Shown here in pieces: positions 1 through 5,401 of a stretch of 9,067 nt of DNA. Source of the stretch: Acidimicrobiia bacterium (lineage in GTDB: Bacteria > Actinomycetota > Acidimicrobiia > UBA5794 > UBA11373); NCBI GenBank assembly GCA_025456165.1, contig JALOLI010000030.1:1-9067 (forward strand), read 5' to 3'. The notes below the pieces were generated by a model. The model was not told where the DNA came from, ran no database searches, and worked only from the letters and a program-made list of their open reading frames with translations. The translations under genes and the position numbers were made by a program. Each line of letters begins with the position of its first letter. Positions within the stretch are counted from its first letter, which is position 1.

Positions 1-862
1 CGAGATGAGCGGCCTCCTCCTCCTCGACCGGCCCCGGCAGCTGATCGACCGGGCGCTGGGGCGCGCGGTCGCAGCAACCCCCGACGACCCCGGGGTGGCC
101 GCCCCGCCCGCAGTCATCCTCCACCCCGAGGGCGGTACCGGGCCCGTCACCACCACGACCACCTCGCCGGACGCATCCACCACCACCGAGCCACCCGGCG
201 ACCTGACCACGCCCACCCCCGATGCCCCCATGAAGCTCTGGGTGATCGGGGACTCCTTCGTCGAGTTGTTCGGCCCGGCGCTGCAGAACGACGCCGCCGA
301 CACCGGGGTGATCGAATCCGAGGTCGACTTCCGCTTCATCTCGGGCCTGGTCCGCCCCGACTACTTCGACTGGCCGGCTCACCTGACCACGCGCTTGCCC
401 GAGGTGCAGGCCGATGTGGTGGTGGCCATGTACGGCGGCAACGACGGCCAGTCGATGTTCGTCGGGGGCCGGGAGCTGGTCAGCGAGAGCCCCGAGTGGT
501 ACGCGGAGTACCACGGCCGCGTGGGGGCCATCATGGATCTGCTGCTCACCACGACCCCCCGGGTCTACTGGGTAGGGCTGCCCATCATGCGCGACGACCG
601 CTTCACCGAGGTGGTCGCCGCCATGAACCAGGTATTCGAGGAAGAGGCGGCCGAGCGCCCGGATGTCGTCTACCTCGATACCTTCGAGTTGTTCTCCGAT
701 GAGAACGGGGAGTACTCGACCTACCTGCGGACCAACTCCGGCGACCTCCTCGACATGCGGACCGAGGACGGGGCCCACCTGACCTGGAACGGCGCCTACC
801 GCCTGTCGTGGTTCGTCCTCAACAAGATCGCCGACGAGTGGGGCTTCGCGGATCGTCTGTAG
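1..862 (+). CDS. SGNH/GDSL-type hydrolase of the DUF459 family, 5' end probably cut by window edge
   Basis: The frame is open to the left edge; the first ATG is at 5, giving 285 residues. Numbered from that ATG: a short stretch ending in LDRPRQLIDRALGR, a low-complexity Thr/Pro/Asp linker (about 45-75), then an SGNH-hydrolase core. The nucleophile block reads GDS (82-84, Ser84), the third block GGND (144-147), and the C-terminal dyad is DGAH (Asp255, His258). Family members usually begin with an N-terminal membrane anchor, which is missing here, so I infer that the gene starts upstream and that residue 1 is internal. The likely role is an extracytoplasmic, membrane-tethered esterase or acyl-transfer enzyme acting on envelope glycans; the substrate cannot be told. 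The stop is 16 nt before the endonuclease V-like gene, so the two may be cotranscribed. The family call is strong; the function within it is open. Confidence 0.82.
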   Translation, partial: EMSGLLLLDRPRQLIDRALGRAVAATPDDPGVAAPPAVILHPEGGTGPVTTTTTSPDASTTTEPPGDLTTPTPDAPMKLWVIGDSFVELFGPALQNDAADTGVIESEVDFRFISGLVRPDYFDWPAHLTTRLPEVQADVVVAMYGGNDGQSMFVGGRELVSESPEWYAEYHGRVGAIMDLLLTTTPRVYWVGLPIMRDDRFTEVVAAMNQVFEEEAAERPDVVYLDTFELFSDENGEYSTYLRTNSGDLLDMRTEDGAHLTWNGAYRLSWFVLNKIADEWGFADRL

Positions 863-878
863 CCGGGAGGGCTGGCGC

Positions 879-1562
879 ATGTGGCCTGCCGATGCCGCCG
901 TACTGATCGAGCGGCAGCGGGAACTGGCCGCGACCCCGGACCCCGCCTATGCCTTCGCCCCGGGCGACACCATCGGTGGGTGCTTTGCCTGCTTCTCCCA
1001 GGGCGGCGCCGGCGCCGGGAGGACGGGGGACGCGGGATGGGCGGCGGCGGCGGTGGCCGCCGGTGCCCGCCTCGTCGCCGTCGCTGCCCTGGCCGGCGCT
1101 GCCGGAGGCCCCTACCGGCCGGGGCTGCTCGCCCTGCGGGAGGGGCCGCTCCTCGAAGCTGCGGTGCGAGCCCTGCCCTCCCTGCCGGCCGTCCTCCTGG
1201 TCGACGCCACCGGCCGCGACCACCCCCGGGGCGCCGGCCTGGCCCTGCACCTCGGCGCCGCCCTGGGCCTGCCCACCGTAGGGGTCACCCACCGGCCCCT
1301 GCTGGCAGAAGGCGACTGGCCCGAGGATCGCCGCGGCGCAGCCTCGCCCCTGCTGCTCGGCGGCCGACTGGTGGGCCACTGGGTGCGCACCCGGGCGGGA
1401 GCCCGGCCCCTCGCGGTGCATACCGCCTGGGGCACCTCTCCCGAGGCGGCGGTCGAGGTCGTGCTGGCCGCCGTCACGCGCTTCCGCACCCCGGAGCCCC
1501 TGCGGGCTGCCCGGGCTGCGGCGCGCCGCGCTCGGGCGGCGGCAGTTGCGCCAACCGCCTGA
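879..1562 (+). CDS. Endonuclease V-like protein with altered active-site positions
   Basis: A 227-residue protein, normal length for endonuclease V, which cuts next to deaminated bases (inosine) in DNA or RNA. Family landmarks are in order: PYRPGLLALREGP (78-90, Glu88), LLVDATGRDHPRG (106-118, Asp109 and His115), LALHLG, then PTVGVTH (132-138), and TPEPLR near the C terminus. Aligning by eye with E. coli Nfi, the first catalytic Asp (in GADVGF) falls on Phe36 of GGCFACF; the Lys after PTIGVA is His138; and a His near the C terminus falls on Trp184. The carboxylates Glu88 and Asp109 remain. It may be a divergent subfamily with changed or lost nuclease activity. The ATG start at 879 is preceded by GGGAGG (865-870), a good ribosome binding site. 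It sits 16 nt behind the SGNH gene. The homology call is firm; nuclease activity is not. Confidence 0.85.
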   Translation: MWPADAAVLIERQRELAATPDPAYAFAPGDTIGGCFACFSQGGAGAGRTGDAGWAAAAVAAGARLVAVAALAGAAGGPYRPGLLALREGPLLEAAVRALPSLPAVLLVDATGRDHPRGAGLALHLGAALGLPTVGVTHRPLLAEGDWPEDRRGAASPLLLGGRLVGHWVRTRAGARPLAVHTAWGTSPEAAVEVVLAAVTRFRTPEPLRAARAAARRARAAAVAPTA

Positions 1563-1604
1563 GGCGTTACCCGGAGCCGCCCGAATCCGCCCACCCGTGT
1601 CGGG

Positions 1605-1610
1605 TAGTGT
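1605..1610 (+). promoter_or_regulatory. Promoter -10 element (TAGTGT), leaderless type
   Basis: TAGTGT ends 9 nt before the ATG at 1620, and no purine-rich ribosome binding site lies between. Transcription would start at or next to the start codon. The same TAG-N2-T pattern recurs before other genes here. No convincing -35 box is seen. Confidence 0.45.
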
Positions 1611-1619
1611 GCGGCAACC

Positions 1620-2399
1620 ATGGCCCGGACCCCCTCGCTCACCCTTCGCCTCGTCGAGACCGGACTCGCCACCGCCGGCGCGGCCGCTCTCGGCGGGGCC
1701 GCCGGCCTGCCCGGTGGCGTCCCCCTGGCGATCGCCACCGGCGCCTCCGCCGGGCTCAATGGGGCGTTCGGCGGATACCGGCAGGTCTACGACTGGCGAA
1801 CGGCGAAGGGGTGGTTCGCCTTCGCCGCCGATTCCACCTGGGGCCTGCTCGGGACGACCCTGGGCAACGTGCTGAACCTGGTCAACCTGGCCGGGAAGGC
1901 CTCCGGCTACCGGCCCGATTTCAGCCGCCGCCAGAACCGGCACGTGTTCGAGAAGGGCGCCTGCATGGAGCGGGGGTTCGCCTTCACCCACGGGAACGTG
2001 ATCAGCAACGCTTCCACCGGCCGGGAATCCCTCGTCGAGGAGCGCCGCTCCTTCATCGACCGGCACGAAGGGCTGCACGTGTGGCAGAACCGCATCTTCG
2101 GGCCGCTGTACCAGGCGGTGTACGTGGCGTGGTTCGCCGGGGGGGCGCTGGTGGGGGCCTTCACCTGGGCGCTCAAGAAGGACAAGCCCAGGATGAAGAA
2201 GCTCGTCGAGACGGCGGCCTACTACGACAACCCGTTCGAGTTCTGGGCCTACAAGCGCGACCAGCACTGGGACAGCAACAGCGCCGACCCCACCCTCAAG
2301 TGGCGCCGGCCCAGATGGATGAAGGACGAGGAAACCCCGGCCGAAGACGGCCCGCGGCATGCGGGTCCGGCCCCCACGACGAGTGAGGAGAACCGATGA
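1620..2399 (+). CDS. Unrecognised membrane-associated protein with HExxH...E (gluzincin-like) motif
   Basis: A 259-residue protein that I do not recognise as a named family. Residues about 14-50 are rich in Gly and Ala and could form one or two membrane passes. A soluble stretch follows. HEGLHVWQ (149-156) fits the zinc-binding HExxH motif, followed directly by NRIFGPLYQ and a hydrophobic helix (about 164-185). NPFEFWAY (204-211) then supplies Glu207 as a plausible third zinc ligand, as in gluzincin peptidases. HExxHxxQ followed by GPLY also occurs in some uncharacterised bacterial families. The tail (about 233-259) is charged and Pro-rich. The ATG at 1620 is 9 nt after a -10-like element with no ribosome binding site, suggesting a leaderless transcript. 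The gene overlaps the next by ATGA. A membrane metallopeptidase is a reasonable inference, unproven; a non-catalytic metal-binding role is the alternative. Confidence 0.72.
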   Translation: MARTPSLTLRLVETGLATAGAAALGGAAGLPGGVPLAIATGASAGLNGAFGGYRQVYDWRTAKGWFAFAADSTWGLLGTTLGNVLNLVNLAGKASGYRPDFSRRQNRHVFEKGACMERGFAFTHGNVISNASTGRESLVEERRSFIDRHEGLHVWQNRIFGPLYQAVYVAWFAGGALVGAFTWALKKDKPRMKKLVETAAYYDNPFEFWAYKRDQHWDSNSADPTLKWRRPRWMKDEETPAEDGPRHAGPAPTTSEENR

Positions 2400-3022
2400 C
2401 CTCTGCCCCCGAGCCCGCCCGGGCGGCCGGCCTCCAGCGCTTCTTCAACTGGCTGGGCTTCGAGATCACCCTCGGCACGCTGATCGCCGTGCTCAGCGTG
2501 TTCACCGCGCTGTCCTCGTACCAGGGGTCGATGGCCGACTCCGATCAGAACAAGGGCGAGGTCGAGGGCATGCAAGTGCTCAACGACGCCAACGCCGAGT
2601 ACCTCACCGCCAACCAGGAGATCATCCAGGACTACACCAACTTCGACTCCTGGTACCTCAACCAGGAGGACCCCGACCTCGCCGAGTACTACCAGGGGAA
2701 CTTCTCGCCGGCGCTGCTCACCGCCCTCGGCCGCTCCGCCGACGACCCCTTCGACGACGCCTACTACGAGGAGATGTACACCTACCCGAGTGGGCTCTTC
2801 GACGAGGCCGATACCCTCTTCGGGGTGGCGCAGGAGCACGACGAGCGGGGCGACCGCCTGCAGTTGGTGGTGATGATGACTGCCGTCGGCCTGGCCTTCG
2901 CCGCCTGGGCCTCCCTGCTCGACAAGGGAAGCCGCATCCGCCTGCTGTTCGCTGCCCTGGCGATCGTCGCCCTCGCCCTCGGGGCATACTCCTACTTCAC
3001 CATCCCGCCGGTCTCGGGATAA
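2396..3022 (+). CDS. Unrecognised integral membrane protein with three predicted membrane segments
   Basis: A 208-residue protein with no family I can name. Visible layout: a short N-terminal tail, a membrane segment at about 22-42, a long acidic and Tyr-rich region (about 45-152, with several Asp/Glu clusters such as DDPFDDAYYEEMY), then two closely spaced membrane helices at about 154-175 and 181-203, and a short end. The acidic region is probably on one side of the membrane and helical in part. Its ATG overlaps the stop of the HExxH gene (ATGA at 2396-2399), with a TGAGGAG ribosome binding site (2384-2390) inside the upstream gene. This indicates translational coupling, so it may be a partner, regulator or substrate of that protein. 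It converges on the DUF1295 gene. The reality of the gene is well supported by start context and membrane pattern; its function is unknown. Confidence 0.75.
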   Translation: MTSAPEPARAAGLQRFFNWLGFEITLGTLIAVLSVFTALSSYQGSMADSDQNKGEVEGMQVLNDANAEYLTANQEIIQDYTNFDSWYLNQEDPDLAEYYQGNFSPALLTALGRSADDPFDDAYYEEMYTYPSGLFDEADTLFGVAQEHDERGDRLQLVVMMTAVGLAFAAWASLLDKGSRIRLLFAALAIVALALGAYSYFTIPPVSG

Positions 3023-3043
3023 GCGGGAACCCGCGGCCGCGGG
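3023..3043. terminator. Overlapping GC-rich hairpins after the + strand operon
   Basis: Directly after the TAA stop (3020-3022), gcggg-aa-cccgc (3023-3034) can form a tight stem. It shares bases with a 14-bp perfect palindrome, 3030-3043. The two structures are mutually exclusive. There is no T-tract, so this is only a candidate terminator or RNA end. Confidence 0.3.
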
Positions 3044-3164
3044 GCCCTGGTTGCCCGGCTACCCCCTCTGCGCCTAGCGGGCGCGCCTCCCCCGCCGCCG
3101 CGAGGCCCTGGTTGCTCGGCTACCCCCTCCGCGCCCTAGCGGGCGCGCCTCCCCCGCCGCCGCG
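3043..3164. repeat. 61-bp tandem duplication (two copies)
   Basis: Copy 1 is 3043-3103 and copy 2 begins at 3104 and runs to 3164. They differ by two substitutions (C/T in ttgcccggct versus ttgctcggct; T/C in ctctgcg versus ctccgcg) and by one extra C in copy 2 before the tagcgggcg stretch. A weaker match extends about 13 bp to the left of copy 1. Copy 2 contains the stop codon and last residues of the minus-strand DUF1295 gene; copy 1 lies just past that stop in the convergent gap. Confidence 0.9.
3130..3147. terminator. Hairpin spanning the stop codon of the DUF1295 gene
   Basis: The 7-bp stem 3130-3136 pairs with 3141-3147 around a tagc loop, and the minus-strand TAG stop overlaps the loop. 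The same structure exists in shortened form in copy 1 of the tandem duplication, where one C is missing from the left arm. No T-tract follows. It is a candidate terminator for either converging gene. Confidence 0.3.
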
Positions 3165-4050
3165 GGGGAGGCAGGAGGGGCAGCAGCGCCGGCCGAGTGG
3201 CAGCGAAAGCTGCGTACCCGGGGTATCGGACCGCCATACGGCGATCCATGAGCGGCACGCTGATCAGGCGGAAGAGCAGCGTCATGGCAACCGCCCCGCC
3301 GATCACCCAGGCGTGCCGCCAGCCGGCGGCGAGGCCGAACCCGCCGATCCCCCACCAGAAGCCCACCTCGCCCAGGTAGTTGGGGTGGCGGCAAAGGGCC
3401 CACAAGCCCGAAGCGGCGAACTCGCCGGGGACGGCCGATGCCCGCTGCCGCCGCTTCTGTTCGTCGGCGACGGTCTCGAGGGTCACCGCCGCCAGTGCCA
3501 CGCCGGCGGCCAGGGCGTCGAGCCAGCCCACCCCCCGGCCCGGCCCCCGGGTCAGGGCGTAGACGGGCAGCATGGCGGCGAACACGAATAGCGTCGGCAT
3601 CAACTGGAGTCCGGCGAAGGAGACCAGGCGGTAGCGGAGCATCCCCAGGCGCCGGTAGGCGGAGTACCGCCAATCCTCCTGCCCGAGGCCGCTCCATCCC
3701 CGCAGGAAGTTGGCCGTCAGCCGGAATCCCCACAGCGCCAGCAAACCGGCCACCAGAGTGAAGCGCAGCGCGTCGGCCCGAACCCCGGCATCCGGGTGCA
3801 GGTACCACCAGATCGCCAGCGGCAGCGGCAGCACCGACCAGTACGGGTCGTACACGCTGGTGTTGTCGAAGGCGACGGTCGCCAGGACCACCACCCCGGT
3901 GGCCGCCAGGTCCCCGAGAAGGGCGGCGGCCAGGGGCCCGGCGCCGGAGGCCGCCGCGGCCACGCCCAGGCCGGCGGCCAGTGCCGCGCCGTACACCCCG
4001 GCCAGCACGGCGAGGCTGGCCCCCTTCGTCCAACGGCGGCGCCCGGGCAT
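3136..4050 (-). CDS. DUF1295 integral membrane protein (steroid 5-alpha-reductase / ICMT-like fold)
   Basis: A 304-residue protein with many membrane helices. It carries the marks of the DUF1295 family: DNTSVYDPYWSVLP (62-75), a GFRLTANFLRGW stretch (108-119), QEDWRY (124-129), ADEQKRRQ (195-202), and the C-terminal signature CRHPNYLGEVGFWWGI (220-235), followed by a last helix pair and a basic Pro/Arg tail. The RHPNYLGE block resembles the cofactor-binding part of steroid 5-alpha-reductases and isoprenylcysteine methyltransferases, so an oxidoreductase or methyltransferase acting on a lipid is expected; the substrate is unknown. The ATG at 4050 follows TAGCCT by 6 nt on the minus strand without a ribosome binding site. 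It is divergent from the YghO-like gene and converges on the membrane-protein operon. The last residues and the stop are encoded inside a 61-bp tandem duplication. Confidence 0.88.
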   Translation of the reverse strand: MPGRRRWTKGASLAVLAGVYGAALAAGLGVAAAASGAGPLAAALLGDLAATGVVVLATVAFDNTSVYDPYWSVLPLPLAIWWYLHPDAGVRADALRFTLVAGLLALWGFRLTANFLRGWSGLGQEDWRYSAYRRLGMLRYRLVSFAGLQLMPTLFVFAAMLPVYALTRGPGRGVGWLDALAAGVALAAVTLETVADEQKRRQRASAVPGEFAASGLWALCRHPNYLGEVGFWWGIGGFGLAAGWRHAWVIGGAVAMTLLFRLISVPLMDRRMAVRYPGYAAFAATRPALLPLLPPPRRRGRRAR

Positions 4051-4056
4051 CCCGGC

Positions 4057-4062
4057 AGGCTA
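4057..4062 (-). promoter_or_regulatory. Promoter -10 element (TAGCCT) for the DUF1295 gene
   Basis: On the minus strand, TAGCCT ends 6 nt before the ATG at 4050, with no ribosome binding site. It fits the TAG-N2-T pattern found before other genes in the window and suggests a leaderless message. It shares the 78-bp divergent gap with the element at 4113-4118. Confidence 0.38.
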
Positions 4063-4112
4063 CCCGGCCCCGGACGCGGCCTCGCCCTGGACGACTGGCC
4101 GCGAGGCAACGG

Positions 4113-4118
4113 TAGGGT
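4113..4118 (+). promoter_or_regulatory. Promoter -10 element (TAGGGT) for the YghO-like gene
   Basis: TAGGGT ends 10 nt before the GTG at 4129. This supports choosing that GTG rather than the far longer upstream extension of the frame, which would overlap the divergent gene. Confidence 0.45.
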
Positions 4119-4128
4119 GGCGGCCGCC

Positions 4129-5247
4129 GTGCACCTGCACCCCCTAGACCCCGAGCGCCGCGCCGACGTTCGCCGTTTCACCGGCCTCCCCTTTGCGCTG
4201 TATCGGGGCAGCGCTCAGTGGGTGCCCCCGGTGCGCGGCGACGTCCGCCTTGCCCTCGACCGCCGTCGCCACCCCTTCTACCGCCACTCCGAGGCCACCT
4301 TCTTCCTCGTCGAAGAGGGCCAGCAGACCCTGGGTCGTATCGGGGTGGCCGATCACCGCAACTACAACGCTCATCACGGCACCCACACGGCCTTCTTCTG
4401 GTGCTTCGAGGCCGTTGACGATCCCGCCGTCGCCCACCTGCTGCTGGACGGCGCCGCCGAGTGGGCCGCCGACCGCGGCCTCGACCTGCTCGTAGGGCCC
4501 AAGGGCCCCCTGCTCGGCGACGGCATCGGAGCGCTCGTCGAGGGCTTCGAGCACCGCCCCGCCCTCGGCGTCACCTACAACCATCATTACTACCCGGGCT
4601 TGCTGGAAGGCGCCGGGTTCGAGAAGGACACCGACTTCCTCACCGGCCGCCTGTACCGGCACCACCACCTGCCCGAGGCGTTCTTCGCCGCCGCCGACGA
4701 GGCCGGGGCGGCCCGCGGCTACCGGGCCTTCGCCTTCTCCAGCCGTCGCCAGATCCGGGAGTGGCTGCCCCGCTTCGCCGCGGTGTACAACGAGGCCTTC
4801 CGCCCCACCTGGGAGTACACCCCTCTGACCGACGACGAGGTGCGCTCCGCCGTCGAGCGCCTCCTTCCCGTCATCGAGCCGGACCTGATCCGCCTCGTGC
4901 TCCAGGGTGAGGACATCGTCGGCTTCATGATCGCCTACCCCGACATCTCGGCGGCTCTGCAGCGGACCGGGGGACGCGTCTGGCCTTTCGGCTGGGCGAC
5001 TCTGCTGCGGGAGCGCAGCCGCACCCGGTGGGCCAACATCAACGGCATGGGCCTCCTCCCGGACCACCAGGGGACCGGGGCCAATGCCGTCCTCTACGCC
5101 GCTCTGGCCCGCAGCGTCGGCGGGGTTCGCTTCGAGGGCGCCGACGTGGTCCAGGTCGACGAGCGCAACGCCGCCATGGTCGCCAACCTCACTGCCATCG
5201 GCGTACCCTGGCACCAGAGGCACCGGGTCTACCGGCGCCCGACTTAG
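4129..5247 (+). CDS. YghO-like protein with C-terminal GNAT acetyltransferase-type domain
   Basis: A 372-residue protein. The first half has the pattern of the YghO-like family: RRFTGLPFALYRGSAQWVPP (15-34), a basic HPFYRHSEATFFLVE segment (48-62), GRIGVADHRNYNAHHG (69-84), an FFWCFE strand, then GPKGPLLGDGIGALVEGF (123-140) and YNHHYYPGLLEGAGF (150-164). The second half (about 200-372) looks like a GNAT fold: a helix pair, a WANINGMGLLPDHQGTGANA stretch (301-320) in the acetyl-CoA-binding position, and a last strand with VDERNAAMVANLTAIGV (343-359), typical of GNAT C-terminal helices. The cofactor loop is QGTGAN, where the usual motif is (Q/R)xxGx(G/A), so acetyltransferase activity is uncertain. 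I chose GTG 4129 because a promoter-like TAGGGT lies just upstream and the family similarity begins right after it. Substrate and pathway are unknown. Confidence 0.83.
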   Translation: MHLHPLDPERRADVRRFTGLPFALYRGSAQWVPPVRGDVRLALDRRRHPFYRHSEATFFLVEEGQQTLGRIGVADHRNYNAHHGTHTAFFWCFEAVDDPAVAHLLLDGAAEWAADRGLDLLVGPKGPLLGDGIGALVEGFEHRPALGVTYNHHYYPGLLEGAGFEKDTDFLTGRLYRHHHLPEAFFAAADEAGAARGYRAFAFSSRRQIREWLPRFAAVYNEAFRPTWEYTPLTDDEVRSAVERLLPVIEPDLIRLVLQGEDIVGFMIAYPDISAALQRTGGRVWPFGWATLLRERSRTRWANINGMGLLPDHQGTGANAVLYAALARSVGGVRFEGADVVQVDERNAAMVANLTAIGVPWHQRHRVYRRPT

Positions 5248-5278
5248 GCGCTGCCGGGGGGCGGCCGACTGCCGCAAC

Positions 5279-5308
5279 GCCGCCGGGTCCCTCGAAGCCC
5301 TCGGCGGC
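5279..5308 (+). terminator. Candidate terminator hairpin after the YghO-like gene
   Basis: GCCGCCGGG (5279-5287) pairs with CTCGGCGGC (5300-5308), 9 bp with one G-U pair, leaving a 12-nt loop. It starts 32 nt after the stop and ends well before the next promoter. A smaller 5-bp stem (5261-5265 with 5271-5275) precedes it. There is no clear T-tract, as is often the case in GC-rich actinobacteria. Confidence 0.4.
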
Positions 5309-5350
5309 CTGTTGGTGAACCGCTCCTACACCGCGCTCCCCGGGGAGGAG

Positions 5351-5356
5351 TAGGGT
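5351..5356 (+). promoter_or_regulatory. Promoter -10 element (TAGGGT) for the MFS gene
   Basis: The same hexamer as at 4113-4118. Here a leader of about 40 nt would separate the transcription start from the ATG at 5402, and a ribosome binding site is present (GGGAGAG, 5391-5397). Confidence 0.4.
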
Positions 5357-5401
5357 CGGCCACCAAGGCCCCAAGGGCGCCGATCGCCACGGGAGAGAAC
5401 C

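Noticed and set aside
150..215. ACC-rich repeats suggesting a microsatellite
   Set aside because: They encode the Thr/Pro linker of the SGNH protein in frame and are common in secreted proteins of such organisms.
819..2360. 513-codon open frame on the minus strand, antisense to the endonuclease V-like and HExxH genes
   Set aside because: Composition is Gly/Arg/Pro-rich without any recognisable domain, and it lies opposite two genes with clear motifs and start signals; long antisense frames are expected at this GC content.
2359..3591. 410-codon + strand frame crossing the convergent junction
   Set aside because: It overlaps a well-supported membrane gene, the tandem duplication and the 3' half of the DUF1295 gene in wrong frames; Pro/Arg-rich shadow.
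3796..4128. Long N-terminal extension of the YghO-like frame
   Set aside because: It would run through the 5' half of the divergent DUF1295 gene; family similarity begins right after GTG 4129, which has a promoter-like element upstream.
4144..5277. 377-codon open frame on the minus strand, antisense to the YghO-like gene
   Set aside because: It covers almost exactly the coding span of the + strand gene, shows no domain, and reads as a low-complexity Gly/Val/Glu shadow.
5084..5353. Small + strand frame ending in the gap before the MFS gene
   Set aside because: Most of it overlaps the YghO-like gene in another frame, it has no ribosome binding site, and its end coincides with a hairpin and a promoter element.
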